Below are positions 26,115 to 35,676 of a stretch of DNA of 64,000 nt, piece by piece (position 1 is the first letter of the stretch; every line of letters begins with the position of its first letter). The notes below the pieces were generated by a model. The model did not search any database and was not told where the DNA came from. It saw nothing but the letters and a program-made list of their open reading frames with translations. Position numbers and translations under genes: made by a program. Source of the stretch: Mycolicibacterium sp. MU0050 (lineage in GTDB: Bacteria > Actinomycetota > Actinomycetes > Mycobacteriales > Mycobacteriaceae); NCBI RefSeq assembly GCF_963378085.1, contig NZ_OY726395.1, forward strand, positions 1,798,001 through 1,862,000, read 5' to 3'.

Positions 26115-27074
26115 ATGCAGGCATGGCAGTTCAGCACCGCGGAAGCCGGACTGGAGTTGACCGAGGTCGACGCCCCGGCACCGGGCCCGGGGGAGGTCCT
26201 CATCGACGTCGCCGCCGCCGGCATGTGCCACTCCGACGTGCACATCGTCAACGGCCACGGCGACGATTGGCTCCGGAAGCGGCCGATCACCCTGGGCCAC
26301 GAGGTCGCCGGCACCGTGAGCGGACTCGGCGCCGGAGTGACCGGCCTCAACGTCGGCGACCGCGTCGCGGTGGCGCTGCCCGCACATCCCATCGAGCAGG
26401 CGGACTTCACCAACGGCATCGGTCTCGGGTTCGACGGCGGCTACGCCAAACAGGCTGTCGCGCCGCGTGACATCGTCGTTGCCATCCCCGACGGCGTCCC
26501 GTTCACCCACGCCGCGGTGGCCACCGACTCCATCGCGACCGCCTATCACGCCGTCGTCGCCGAGGCCGGCGTGCAAGCCGGCGCGAAGGTGGCCGTCATC
26601 GGCCTCGGCGGTCTGGGACTCAGTGCGGTCGCGGTCGCGAAGACCCTGGGCGCCACCGTGTACGGCGTGGACATCAACACCGCGGTGTTCGACACCGCGC
26701 GAGAACAGGGCGCCGCCGAGTGCTTCGCCAACATCGGCGAGGTCCCGACCCCGATCGATGCCGTGCTGGATTTCGCCGGCATGGGGACCACGACGGCCGA
26801 GGCCATCGCGGCGGTCAAACCCGGCGGTCGCGTCGTCGTGGTGGGCCTGGGGGCACCGGAGGCGAACATCCCCACGCACCTGCTGGTGACCAAGAACGTC
26901 CAGCTGCGCGGATCCTTGGGCGCCAGCATCCCCGACCTCGAGGCCGTCCTGGAACTGCTGGCGACAGGGCAGATCGTCCCGGCGATCGAAGAGGTTCCGT
27001 TCGCCGAGGTTCCCGCCGCGTTGGCCCGCATCGAAGCCGGGCAGGTGCAGGGGCGCCTGGTGACGTGTCCGTGA
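26115..27074 (+). CDS. zinc-type alcohol dehydrogenase (MDR family), second copy
   Basis: A 319-residue MDR enzyme with zinc-ligand segments GMCHSDVH (about 37-44) and GHEVAG (about 63-68) and cofactor motif VIGLGGLGLSAVAVAK (about 165-180). As in its divergent neighbour, the structural-zinc cysteines are missing. I start at ATG 26115, with GAGGAGG 5 nt upstream; the in-frame ATG at 26055 would lie inside the operator palindrome. It shares only family-level similarity with the divergent dehydrogenase, so the two probably act on different steps or stereoisomers. Confidence 0.87.
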   Translation: MQAWQFSTAEAGLELTEVDAPAPGPGEVLIDVAAAGMCHSDVHIVNGHGDDWLRKRPITLGHEVAGTVSGLGAGVTGLNVGDRVAVALPAHPIEQADFTNGIGLGFDGGYAKQAVAPRDIVVAIPDGVPFTHAAVATDSIATAYHAVVAEAGVQAGAKVAVIGLGGLGLSAVAVAKTLGATVYGVDINTAVFDTAREQGAAECFANIGEVPTPIDAVLDFAGMGTTTAEAIAAVKPGGRVVVVGLGAPEANIPTHLLVTKNVQLRGSLGASIPDLEAVLELLATGQIVPAIEEVPFAEVPAALARIEAGQVQGRLVTCP

Positions 27075-27093
27075 CGTCGCGACGCGCCCTCGT

Positions 27094-27150
27094 CGAGACT
27101 GCGCTCACCGTGCGCGCGACGCGCATTCCGGCACGGTCCGCGCAGCCTCG
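27094..27150. repeat. single copy of the 57-bp palindromic element
   Basis: Starts CGAGACTGCGCT and ends CGCAGCCTCG, the same ends and the same 57-bp length as each palindrome in the tandem array at 24601-24941. It lies 20 bp after the dehydrogenase stop, a terminator-like position. Confidence 0.7.
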
Positions 27151-27202
27151 ACGCCGCACGTCCGACTCCGCGCAGCAACCGGGGACCGTGGCCCCGGCGA
27201 GA

Positions 27203-27208
27203 TAGAGT
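27203..27208 (+). promoter_or_regulatory. -10 element of a leaderless promoter (EthR-like regulator)
   Basis: TAGAGT followed by 8 nt and ATG 27217, so the regulator has its own leaderless promoter behind the palindromic repeat. Confidence 0.5.
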
Positions 27209-27216
27209 GACCTGTT

Positions 27217-27882
27217 ATGTCCACCTCAGCGTCCAGCGCCAGCGGTGACGACGCGGTGCTGCTCGGCGACCGGCGTGCGCCCAGCAAGGGGGAGCGGCAG
27301 CGCCGCGCGATCCTCGACTGCCTGCCGGAGTTGTTGTCCCGGCGCCCCATCGGCGAGCTGACGGTCGGGGAGATCGCGGCGGCCGCGGGCGTGCGGCGCT
27401 CGGGCTTCTACTTCTATTTCGAATCGAAGTATGCGCCGCTGGCCGTCATCACCGCCGAGATCTGGACCGAGTTGATGAGCCGGGCCCAGTATTTCGCCCG
27501 GGGTGCCGACGAGTCGGTCCGCGACTTCATCGGCCGGACCGGCGATATCGCGCTTGGTCTTTGGCGTGACCACGAAGGTGTCCTGACGGCATCGGTGCAG
27601 GCGATTCCGCTCGACGAGCAGATGGCCACGCTGTGGGACGAGTGGAATCAGCAGCTGGCCGACGTCATCGCCAACCAGGTGATCGAGGATCAGAAGAAGG
27701 GTGTGGCGCACCCGGTTTCCGACGACGTGCGCGGGCTCATCACCATGCTGCTGGAGATGACCATGCACGTGTTCTACATGGACCGGCTGCGCAAGAACGA
27801 CCCCGAGCAGACCCACGCCACCCGCGAGATGGTGCTCGCAATCTGGCTGGCGTCGGCCTGGGGAATCCCCAACGCTCCCTAG
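27217..27882 (+). CDS. EthR-like TetR-family regulator
   Basis: A 221-residue repressor. The helix-turn-helix is at about residues 48-70 (LTVGEIAAAAGVRRSGFYFYFESK) and the C-terminal ligand domain reads like the EthR subgroup (ending AIWLASAWGIP, compare HIWVTSIYG in EthR). EthR of M. tuberculosis represses the Baeyer-Villiger monooxygenase ethA. Here the gene also sits beside a Baeyer-Villiger monooxygenase, and two promoters share the operator core GTC-TATGA-N5-GAC. The natural inducer is therefore expected to be a ketone or ester intermediate. Its 3' end overlaps the convergent ligase gene by 4 bp. Confidence 0.85.
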   Translation: MSTSASSASGDDAVLLGDRRAPSKGERQRRAILDCLPELLSRRPIGELTVGEIAAAAGVRRSGFYFYFESKYAPLAVITAEIWTELMSRAQYFARGADESVRDFIGRTGDIALGLWRDHEGVLTASVQAIPLDEQMATLWDEWNQQLADVIANQVIEDQKKGVAHPVSDDVRGLITMLLEMTMHVFYMDRLRKNDPEQTHATREMVLAIWLASAWGIPNAP

Positions 27883-29414
27883 CTCTTATCCACGTAGCGT
27901 TCGCGCAGCTTGCCCTTGACGAGCTTGCCGGTCGGCGTGCGGGGCAGCTCGTCGATGAAGTCCACCGAGCGCGGCGCCTTGTAGTGGGCGATCCGCTCGC
28001 GGACGTAGTCGATGAGTTCCTGGGCCAGCGCGTCGTCGCCGGTCACCCCGGCCGCCGGCTGCACGATCGCCTTGACCTGCTCGCCCATCTCGGGATCCGG
28101 CACCCCGATCACCGCGACGTCGTGCACGGCCGGATGCAGCGCCAGCTCGTTCTCGATCTCCTGCGGGTAGATGTTGACCCCGCCGGAGATGATCATGAAC
28201 GACTTGCGGTCGGCCAGATAGAGATAGCCGTCCTCGTCGACGTAGCCGAGGTCGCCGACGGTGGTCCAGAACGGGTGCTCGGGATGCTGTGCTTCCTTGG
28301 TCTTATCCGGATCACCGTGGTACTCGAAGGGCATCTCGTCGCGGGCGAAATACACCGTGCCGACGGTCCCGGGCGGCACCTCGCGTCCTTCGTCGTCGCA
28401 GATGTGCAGTGGCCCAAGGACACTGCGGCCCACCGAGCCGGGGTGCTCCAGCCAGTCCTTCGAGTCGATGAAGGTCATGCCGTGGGCCTCGGTGGACGCG
28501 TAGTACTCGTAGATCACCGGCCCCAGCCAGTCGATCATCGCCTTCTTGACGTCGACCGGGCACGGGGCCGCGGCGTGGATGACCACCCGCAGGGTCGACA
28601 GGTCGTAGCGGGTGCGGATCTCCTCGTCGAGCTTGAGCAGGCGCACGAACATCGTCGGCACCATCTGGGTGGCGGTCACACGGTACTTCTCGATGTAGCG
28701 CAGCGTGTCCTCGGCGACGAATTTCTTTGCCATCAGCACGGTTCCGCCGAGGGCCTGCACCGAGCCGCACCACCGCAGCGGCGCGGCGTGATAGATGGGC
28801 GCCTGCGATAGGTACACGTCGCCCTCACCGAGGCCGAACAGGGCCTGACCGATCGTCACGATGGGCTCACCCGGATCTTCGACGTTGCGGTCGGACAGCG
28901 GCGGGCGCACACCCTTCGGAAAGCCGGTGGTACCAGAGGAATACAGCATCACCGCGCCCGCGGGCCGCTCGGTCAGCGGCGGTCCGGCCTGCTCCAGGGC
29001 CTGCTCGTAGGACTCGTAGCCGGACACCGCGCCGCCGAAGGCCAGCCGCAGCGAGGGGCCCTCGACCTGCTTGGCCACATCGGTCGACAGATCCTCCAAC
29101 GAGGCCGCCGCGATCAGGGCCCGGGCGCCGGAGTTGTTGACGATGTAGGCGGCCTCGGGCGCGGTCAGGTGATGGTTGATCGCGGTGACGTACAGCCCCG
29201 AGCGCTGGGTGGCCCAGTACACCTCCATGGCCTCGGGCGCGTTGTCGGTGAGCACCGCCACCACGTCGCCGCGGCGCAGGCCCGCGTCGTGGAGCACCCG
29301 GGCCAGGGCCGCGGAGCGCTGCTCGAGCTGCCCGTAGGTGGTTACCGCGCCGGTCTCGGCGACGATCAGAGCCGGCCGGTCGGGGTTGTTTTGCGCATGC
29401 GCACCGGGGTACAT
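27879..29414 (-). CDS. acyl-CoA synthetase (FadD-type AMP-forming ligase)
   Basis: Activates a carboxylic acid to its CoA thioester through an acyl-adenylate. The 511-residue product has the AMP-binding P-loop YSSGTTGFPKG (about 169-179), YYASTEAHG in the A5 region, VGDLGYVDEDGYLYLADR and the C-terminal catalytic Lys in RTPTGKLVKGKL. It follows the Baeyer-Villiger gene by 46 bp on the same strand, with an AGGA ribosome site, so they are one operon. Its likely substrate is an acid released from the monooxygenase's ester product, which is inference. Confidence 0.88.
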   Translation of the reverse strand: MYPGAHAQNNPDRPALIVAETGAVTTYGQLEQRSAALARVLHDAGLRRGDVVAVLTDNAPEAMEVYWATQRSGLYVTAINHHLTAPEAAYIVNNSGARALIAAASLEDLSTDVAKQVEGPSLRLAFGGAVSGYESYEQALEQAGPPLTERPAGAVMLYSSGTTGFPKGVRPPLSDRNVEDPGEPIVTIGQALFGLGEGDVYLSQAPIYHAAPLRWCGSVQALGGTVLMAKKFVAEDTLRYIEKYRVTATQMVPTMFVRLLKLDEEIRTRYDLSTLRVVIHAAAPCPVDVKKAMIDWLGPVIYEYYASTEAHGMTFIDSKDWLEHPGSVGRSVLGPLHICDDEGREVPPGTVGTVYFARDEMPFEYHGDPDKTKEAQHPEHPFWTTVGDLGYVDEDGYLYLADRKSFMIISGGVNIYPQEIENELALHPAVHDVAVIGVPDPEMGEQVKAIVQPAAGVTGDDALAQELIDYVRERIAHYKAPRSVDFIDELPRTPTGKLVKGKLRERYVDKS

Positions 29415-29460
29415 GAGGAATCCTCTCGGTGAATCAGAACCGGTCAGTGCAACAAGATTA

Positions 29461-31293
29461 CTAGGGCGTCTCGAGCTCGACGGGCTTGAGCCGCAGTCCC
29501 TCGAAGTCGCCCGAGTCCCACCACTTTTCGATCATGTCCCAGAACTCGACCTCGCTGCCCTGGTACACGTCGCCCCAGAATCCGTGGGCGAGGTCGCCCT
29601 GGCCGTTGTAGTACCCCGGAGTGCACGTCGAGAGGTAGAACAGTCTAGCCAGGCCGGACTCGCGGGTCCGTTGCACCCACTCCGCCTGAGCCGCCTCGTC
29701 GGGCTCGATGGTGGCGACGTTGTGCTGCAGGGCGTGGCCGATGATGCGGGCGGTGTGGCGGGCCTTTCGGTCGAGCATGTAGCTGAAGTTCACGACGTAA
29801 GCGTTCTGGCTAACGCCTAGTTCGACGAAGTTGGGGAAACCGGTGGAGAAGAACCCGTGCAGGGTCTGGTGTCCCACGGCGAAGTGCTCCCGCATGGACA
29901 CCCCGTCGCGACCGAGGATGTCGTAGCCGTACCGGTCCGCGGTCGACGAGCCCGTCTCGAACCCGGTCGCGAAGACGATGCAGTCGACGTCGTAGTGCGT
30001 GCCGTCGACGACAAGGCCTGTCTCGGTGAATCTTTCGACGCCGTCGGGGGAGTGGACCAGATGCACGGACGGCTCGTTGAACGACTGCAGATATTCGTCG
30101 TTGAAGGTGGGGCGCTTGCAGATCGCACCGAACCAGGGCTTGAGGGCCTTGGCGGTGGCGGGGTCCTCCACGATCTCCTCGATCCGGGCGTGCACGCCGC
30201 GCATGAAGCGCATGTCGGCGACCTCGGCGAGCGCGATCTGGTCCTCGAGGGCCAGCCCGTCCAGCGGCGTCTCGACGAAGTGCTGGCCGGTGATGTCGGT
30301 CAGCAGCGTGGTCCAGATGTCGCCGACGAGGTTCTCGTCTTGGGGATGGCCGTTGACCAGCGAGTTGAAGTTGTGGTGGCGGCGCTGCTGCCAACCCGGC
30401 GTCAGGCCCGCGGCCCACTCCGGGTCGGTGGGCCGGTTGTCGCGGGGGCCGACGACGCTGGGCGTGCGCTGGATGACGAACAGCTCCTTGGCGTCCTTGG
30501 CCAAGAACGGTACGGCCTGGACTCCGGTGGCGCCGGTGCCGATGATCGCGACGCGCTTGTCGGCCAGCTTGGTCATGCCACCGTGCTGGTCGCCGCCGGT
30601 GTAGTCGTAATCCCAACGGCTGGTGTGGAACATCGCACCGGAGAAGTCCCCGATACCCGGGACCCGCGGGAACTGGGGCTTGTTCAGCGGGCCGTTGGCG
30701 CGGACGACGAACCGCGCCGTCAGGACGTCGCCGCGGTCGGTCCGGATCTCCCAGCGCTGGCTGTCTTCCGCCCAGACCACCGAGGTCGCCGCGGTCTGGA
30801 ACAGTGCGGCGCGGTAGAGGTCGAAGTGGCGGCCGATGCGCTTCGAGTGCTCGAATATCTCGTCACCGTCGGCGTAGCGCTGCGTCGGGATGTAGCCGGT
30901 CTCCTCGAGCAATGGCAGGTAGATGTAGGACTCGACGTCGCACTGCACCCCGGGGTAGCGGTTCCAGTACCAGGTGCCGCCGAAGTCGCCGGCCTGTTCG
31001 ATGATGCGGAAGTCCTTCACGCCCTGCTGCGTCAGATAGGCGCCGGCCAGCAGCCCACCGAAGCCGCCGCCGAGGATGACCACGTCGTGCTCGGCCTGCA
31101 CGGCATCGCGCACCAGCGGCTCGCTGTAGGGGTCGGTGGCGTCGGCTTCGCGCAGGTCGGCCAGCCCCTGGAACTGTTCGAGATGGTCGTCGCGCAGGCG
31201 GCGCGCCCGCTCGTCGGCGTAGCGCTGCCGGATCGGGGCGGGATCGAAGTCGATGTCGATCGTGATACCCGACGCGGGCAGGGCGAAGGTCAT
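29461..31293 (-). CDS. Baeyer-Villiger flavin monooxygenase, 610 aa
   Basis: Inserts oxygen next to a ketone to form an ester or lactone, using FAD and NADPH. The 610-residue protein has the FAD Rossmann motif [14 protein letters not shown] (about 71-84), the diagnostic FxGxxxHxxxW as [11 protein letters not shown] (about 216-226) and the NADPH motif [12 protein letters not shown] (about 249-260). The long N-terminal extension before the FAD motif is characteristic of the cyclopentadecanone/phenylacetone-type group. Its promoter region, shared with the divergent ligase, contains the EthR-like operator. Confidence 0.9.
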   Translation of the reverse strand: MTFALPASGITIDIDFDPAPIRQRYADERARRLRDDHLEQFQGLADLREADATDPYSEPLVRDAVQAEHDVVILGGGFGGLLAGAYLTQQGVKDFRIIEQAGDFGGTWYWNRYPGVQCDVESYIYLPLLEETGYIPTQRYADGDEIFEHSKRIGRHFDLYRAALFQTAATSVVWAEDSQRWEIRTDRGDVLTARFVVRANGPLNKPQFPRVPGIGDFSGAMFHTSRWDYDYTGGDQHGGMTKLADKRVAIIGTGATGVQAVPFLAKDAKELFVIQRTPSVVGPRDNRPTDPEWAAGLTPGWQQRRHHNFNSLVNGHPQDENLVGDIWTTLLTDITGQHFVETPLDGLALEDQIALAEVADMRFMRGVHARIEEIVEDPATAKALKPWFGAICKRPTFNDEYLQSFNEPSVHLVHSPDGVERFTETGLVVDGTHYDVDCIVFATGFETGSSTADRYGYDILGRDGVSMREHFAVGHQTLHGFFSTGFPNFVELGVSQNAYVVNFSYMLDRKARHTARIIGHALQHNVATIEPDEAAQAEWVQRTRESGLARLFYLSTCTPGYYNGQGDLAHGFWGDVYQGSEVEFWDMIEKWWDSGDFEGLRLKPVELETP

Positions 31294-31310
31294 CTCGGTA
31301 CCTCTCGAAA

Positions 31311-31354
31311 ATAGTTGACACTGCGTCTATGACTGGAGACACCATGTCATATAG
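31311..31354. promoter_or_regulatory. EthR-like operator between the monooxygenase and the divergent ligase
   Basis: Imperfect 17-bp arms (11 matches) around the 10-bp spacer TATGACTGGA. The core GTC-TATGA-N5-GAC (31325-31340) is identical in layout to the perfect palindrome at 26037-26066. It should control both divergent genes. Confidence 0.6.
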
Positions 31355-31410
31355 TAAGTTGGATCACAAGTGAGCGGGATCACCCTGCGCCGACCCCGAG
31401 GAGCTTTCGA

Positions 31411-33042
31411 GTGAACGTAGAAGTGGCCCAACCCGCACCGTCCTACGTCCAGGGCCGCACCGATACACCCCTGCTCATCGAGACCATCGGCGCCAACCTC
31501 GACCGCACCGTGGCCGCCTTCGGCGACCGCGAGGCCCTGGTCGACGTCCCCACCGGCCGGCGCTGGACCTACCGGGAGTTCGACGCCGACGTGCGGCGCC
31601 TGGCCAGCGGGTTGCTGGCCCTGGGCCTCCGGCCCGGCGACCGTGTCGGCATCTGGTCGCCGAACACCCCGGAATGGACCCTGGTGCAGTACGCGACCGC
31701 GCGCATCGGCGCCATCCTGGTCACCATCAATCCGGCCTACCGCGTCGAGGAACTCGAATATGTCCTCACCCAGTCCGGCGCGCGGACCGTCATCGCCGCC
31801 GCGTCGTTCAAGACCTCCGACTTCGCGGGCATGCTCGACGACGTCCGCGGCCGCTGCCCCGAACTGCAGGACGTGGTCATCGTCGGCTCGCCGTCGTGGG
31901 AAGCGTTGGCGGCCACCGAAAGTGACGATGCCGCCCTGGCCGGGGTGGCCACCGGGCTGACGCCCGACGACCCGATCAACATCCAGTACACCTCGGGCAC
32001 AACGGGATTCCCCAAGGGTGCCACCCTGACCCACACCAACATCCTCAACAACGGCTACTTCGTCGGCGAGGGAGTGGGCTACACCGAACACGACCGCGTG
32101 TGCATCCCCGTGCCGTTCTACCACTGCTTCGGCATGGTGATGGGCAACCTGGCGTGCACCAGCCACGGCGCGGCAATGGTGATCCCGGCGCCGGGATTCG
32201 ACCCCGCGGACACCCTGCGGGCGGTCGCCGAAGAACGCTGCACGTCGCTGTACGGGGTGCCGACGATGTTCATCGCCGAACTCGCGCTCGAGGATCTCGA
32301 CTCCTACGACCTGAGCAGCCTGCGGACCGGCATCATGGCCGGCTCACCCTGCCCGGAGGTGGTGATGCGCCAGGTCATCGAGCAGATGAACATGGGCGAG
32401 GTGGCCATCTGCTACGGCATGACCGAGACCTCGCCGGTGTCCACCCAGACCAGTCCCACCGACACGCTGGCCCAGCGCACCGGCACCGTCGGCACCGCGG
32501 GCCCGCACCTGGAGATCAAGGTCGTCGACCCCGACACCGGCGAGGTCCTGCCCCGCGGCGAGCCCGGCGAACTGTGCACCCGCGGCTACAGCGTGATGGC
32601 CGGCTACTGGAACGACGAGGCCAAGACCGCCGAGGTGCTCGACGCCGAGGGCTGGATGCACACCGGGGACATCGCCGTGATGGACGAGCAGGGCTACGTC
32701 GCGATCACCGGGCGGATCAAGGACATGGTGATCCGCGGCGGGGAGAACATCTACCCGCGCGAGATCGAGGAATTCCTCTACCAACACCCCGACGTCGTCG
32801 ACGCGCAGGTGGTCGGGGTTCCCGACGAGCGCTACGGCGAAGAACTGATGGCCTGGCTGCGGATCCGGGACGGCGCCGAAACTCCGACCGCCGAGTCCAT
32901 CCGCGAGTTCTGCGCGGGCCGCATCGCGCACTACAAGATCCCGCGGCACGTCGCGGTGGTCGACGAATACCCGATGACGGTCACCGGCAAGGTTCGCAAG
33001 ATCGAACTGCGCGAGCGCGCCGCGCAGATGCTGCGCGGCTGA
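31411..33042 (+). CDS. acyl-CoA synthetase (FadD-type), 543 aa
   Basis: Second AMP-forming CoA ligase of the cluster. P-loop YTSGTTGFPKG (about 191-201), CYGMTETSPVS, GWMHTGDIAVMDEQGYVAITGR, then GGENIYPREIEEFL and the terminal Lys motif TVTGKVRKIELRE. Resembles medium/short-chain fatty acid and cyclohexane-carboxylate-type ligases more than the 511-residue ligase of the cluster does. The GTG start is preceded by GAGGAG at about 31398-31403. Divergent from the monooxygenase across the shared operator. Confidence 0.88.
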   Translation: MNVEVAQPAPSYVQGRTDTPLLIETIGANLDRTVAAFGDREALVDVPTGRRWTYREFDADVRRLASGLLALGLRPGDRVGIWSPNTPEWTLVQYATARIGAILVTINPAYRVEELEYVLTQSGARTVIAAASFKTSDFAGMLDDVRGRCPELQDVVIVGSPSWEALAATESDDAALAGVATGLTPDDPINIQYTSGTTGFPKGATLTHTNILNNGYFVGEGVGYTEHDRVCIPVPFYHCFGMVMGNLACTSHGAAMVIPAPGFDPADTLRAVAEERCTSLYGVPTMFIAELALEDLDSYDLSSLRTGIMAGSPCPEVVMRQVIEQMNMGEVAICYGMTETSPVSTQTSPTDTLAQRTGTVGTAGPHLEIKVVDPDTGEVLPRGEPGELCTRGYSVMAGYWNDEAKTAEVLDAEGWMHTGDIAVMDEQGYVAITGRIKDMVIRGGENIYPREIEEFLYQHPDVVDAQVVGVPDERYGEELMAWLRIRDGAETPTAESIREFCAGRIAHYKIPRHVAVVDEYPMTVTGKVRKIELRERAAQMLRG

Positions 33043-33067
33043 GCGCGCGAGGCGGGTGCCGCCAAAA

Positions 33068-33097
33068 TTGACACTGGCGCGGCGGCAGCGACAGGAT
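33068..33097 (+). promoter_or_regulatory. sigma-A-type promoter of the second TetR gene
   Basis: TTGACA at 33068-33073, 18 bp, CAGGAT at 33092-33097, then 7 nt to ATG 33105: a leaderless layout. It decides the start over the in-frame ATG at 33096, which lies inside the -10 element. Confidence 0.55.
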
Positions 33098-33104
33098 GCT
33101 GTCC

Positions 33105-33713
33105 ATGCGCACCCACGGGTGGGGCGGAGCCACCCCCGCGAGTGACGAAGAGGCCATCGAACGAATTCTCGACGCCGCCGCGGCCGCCATCGACCAGCGC
33201 GGCGCGGCGATGCGGGTGGCCGACGTCGCCCGCACCCTTGAGGTGTCGCGGCAGACGATCTACAACTACTTTCCAGGCAACACGCTGCTCGAGGCGGTGG
33301 CGACGCGCTCGGGCCTGCGATTCATCGAACGGCTGCGCGCGCATCTGGCCGGCCTCACGGATCCGGTCGACGCGCTGGTGGAAAGCTTCGCGTTCACGCT
33401 GGAATGGCTGCCCAGTGACAAGCCGGTGCAGCTGATGCTGGTCAACGATTTCGGCCGGACGTCGGTCGAGGTCACCTCGGACCGGGCAAAGGAGTTCGGC
33501 CACGGCATCCTGGCCGGCCTCGACGTCGACTGGGCCGCGCTCGGCATGGACGACGACGCCATCGACGACTTGGTCGAGTACATGCTGCGGATGCTGCAGT
33601 CCTTCATGATCGACCCGGGGCGCCCGCCGCGCACCGGCCAGGAGCTGCGCGGCTACGTGCGGCGCTGGCTGGGGCCCGTCGTCACCGCCGAGATCGCCAG
33701 TCATCAACCGTGA
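33105..33713 (+). CDS. TetR-family transcriptional regulator
   Basis: A 202-residue repressor with helix-turn-helix VADVARTLEVSRQTIYNYFPG (about residues 38-58). The C-terminal ligand domain is acidic and of ordinary length. It lies between the second ligase and the amidohydrolase-hydrolase pair, and 4.8 kb from a second Baeyer-Villiger gene with its own palindrome. It probably controls some of these. Its own promoter shows a clean TTGACA box, so autoregulation would need a site not evident to me. Confidence 0.83.
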   Translation: MRTHGWGGATPASDEEAIERILDAAAAAIDQRGAAMRVADVARTLEVSRQTIYNYFPGNTLLEAVATRSGLRFIERLRAHLAGLTDPVDALVESFAFTLEWLPSDKPVQLMLVNDFGRTSVEVTSDRAKEFGHGILAGLDVDWAALGMDDDAIDDLVEYMLRMLQSFMIDPGRPPRTGQELRGYVRRWLGPVVTAEIASHQP

Positions 33714-33870
33714 TCGGCCACGCCGTGCTCCCACGGCTGCCGGTCCACCACGTCGCCCATCCGGAAGGCACGTCGGGCTCGGAAAATTCCATCTCGCAAC
33801 CCGGCACGAAGGATTGATGATCTAAGTAAACTGTCAAGTCAGCTGGCATCGGACTACAAGGGAGCCCAGC

Positions 33871-35676
33871 ATGACCTTCGACAAGGTGATTCTCAACGGC
33901 CGCTGGTTCGACGGGACGGGCGCGCCGTCGGCGGTGCGTAACCTCGGGATCCGCGACGGCCGGGTCGCGGCGGTGACCACCGAACCGATCGACGGCACCG
34001 AGGTGGTCGACGCCACCGGCCGCTGGGTCATTCCGGGCATCATCGACATCCACACCCACTACGACGCCGAGGTGCTGGCCGCGCCGGAGTTGTCGGAATC
34101 GTTGCGGCACGGCGTGACCTCCATCGTGATGGGGTCGTGTTCGCTGTCCACGGTGCACGTCGATGCTTCCGAGGCGGCCGACCTGTTCGGCCGGGTGGAG
34201 GCGATCCCGCACGAGCACGTGGTGCGCATCGTCGGGGAGCACAAGAACTGGAACAACGCGCAGGAGTACATCGAGGCGCTGGAGTCGCTGCCGTTGGGGC
34301 CCAACGTGACCGCTTTCATCGGGCACTCCGACATCCGGGTGGCGGTGATGGGGCTGGACCGGGCGACCCGCAAGGACGTGCGCCCCACCCGCGCCGAGCG
34401 CACCCGCATGGAGGAGATGCTGGAAGAGGCGCTCGACGCCGGCTTCATCGGGTTGTCCTCGCAGCAGCTGCTTTTCGACAAGATCGACGGGGACGTGTGC
34501 CGGTCCCGCACGCTGCCGTCAACCTACGCGAAGGCCCGGGAACTGCGCCGGCTCAAGTCGCTGCTGCGCCGCCGTGACCGCGCCCTGCAATCGGGGCCTG
34601 ACATCAGCCATCCGCACAACATCGCCTCGCAGGCGCTGCAGTCGCTGGGCATCGGCCGCCCGCGCCTGAAGACCAGCCTGTTGGCCGCCGCGGACATGAA
34701 GTCCGCCCCGGGTGGCATGTGGCTGACCGTGGTGCTGGCCGCGATCGCCAATCGGCTCGGCGGCGACTTCCGCTTCCAGCACCTGCCGGTGCCGTTCGAG
34801 GTGTACGCCGACGGGATCGACCTGGTGATCTTCGAGGAGTTCGGCTCCGGCGCCGCCGCACTGCACCTCAAGACCGAACTCGAGCGCAATGAGCTGTTTC
34901 AGGACGAGGACTACCGCCGCCGGTTCCGCAAGGACTACGACAGCAAGTTCGGCCCACGGGCGTGGCACCGGGACTTCTTCGACGCCGAGATCGTCGCCTG
35001 CCCCGACCAATCCCTGGTCGGCAAGTCGTTCGGTGCGGTCGGCGTCGAGCGCGGGGGACTGCACCCGGTGGACGCCTTCCTCGATCTCGTCCTCGAGCAC
35101 GGCGAGAAATTGCGCTGGCGCACAACCATTTCCAATCATCGGCCCAAGGCGCTGCGGCAGCTCGCGGTCAAGAACGGCATCCAGATGGGTTTCTCGGACG
35201 CCGGGGCGCACCTGCGCAACATGGCGTTCTACAACTGCGGGCTGCGGCTGCTGCGCCATGTCCGCGACGCCCAGCGCGCGGGTCAGGAGTTCATGACCGT
35301 CGAACGCGCCGTGCACCGGCTCACCGGCGAACTGGCCGACTGGTACCGGCTGGACGCGGGACATCTGCGGATCGGCGACTGGGCCGACGCGGTGGTGCTG
35401 GACCCCGAACGGCTCGACGCCGCGCTCGACGACTACCACGAGGCGCCCATTCCGGCGTTCGGCGGTATGCGGCGCATGGTCAACCGCAACGACGCGACGG
35501 TCAGGGCGGTCATGGTGGCCGGGCGCACCGTCTTCGCCGAAGGGGCGCCCACCGACCTGCTGGGCAACCGGCGCACCGGCAGCTTCCTGCGGGCCGACGG
35601 CCGACCCCGCAACGTCCCGCCGCGTGAGCCCGCCGCGGCCGATCCCGCCGAGACCAGGGCCGCCGCGACCGTATGA
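33871..35676 (+). CDS. amidohydrolase, N-acyl-D-amino-acid deacylase family
   Basis: A metal-dependent hydrolase of 601 residues. The N-terminal composite beta-sandwich holds VVDATGRWVIPGIIDIHTHYD with the HxH metal pair (about residues 58-60). GHSDIR-like and GFSDAGAHLRNM (about 435-446) supply later metal/catalytic residues, and the C-terminal strand returns to ADAVVLDPERL...VRAVMVAGRTVFAEGAP. The label D-aminoacylase is only a family name; in M. tuberculosis a homologue of similar length (Rv2913c) has no proven substrate. Translationally coupled to the alpha/beta hydrolase by ATGA. The pair may open a lactone, amide or cyclic intermediate. Confidence 0.83.
   Translation: MTFDKVILNGRWFDGTGAPSAVRNLGIRDGRVAAVTTEPIDGTEVVDATGRWVIPGIIDIHTHYDAEVLAAPELSESLRHGVTSIVMGSCSLSTVHVDASEAADLFGRVEAIPHEHVVRIVGEHKNWNNAQEYIEALESLPLGPNVTAFIGHSDIRVAVMGLDRATRKDVRPTRAERTRMEEMLEEALDAGFIGLSSQQLLFDKIDGDVCRSRTLPSTYAKARELRRLKSLLRRRDRALQSGPDISHPHNIASQALQSLGIGRPRLKTSLLAAADMKSAPGGMWLTVVLAAIANRLGGDFRFQHLPVPFEVYADGIDLVIFEEFGSGAAALHLKTELERNELFQDEDYRRRFRKDYDSKFGPRAWHRDFFDAEIVACPDQSLVGKSFGAVGVERGGLHPVDAFLDLVLEHGEKLRWRTTISNHRPKALRQLAVKNGIQMGFSDAGAHLRNMAFYNCGLRLLRHVRDAQRAGQEFMTVERAVHRLTGELADWYRLDAGHLRIGDWADAVVLDPERLDAALDDYHEAPIPAFGGMRRMVNRNDATVRAVMVAGRTVFAEGAPTDLLGNRRTGSFLRADGRPRNVPPREPAAADPAETRAAATV

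Noticed and set aside
31311..31354. TTGACA at 31315 as a -35 box for the divergent ligase
   Set aside because: No -10 element at 16-19 bp; the hexamer is better explained as part of the operator arm.
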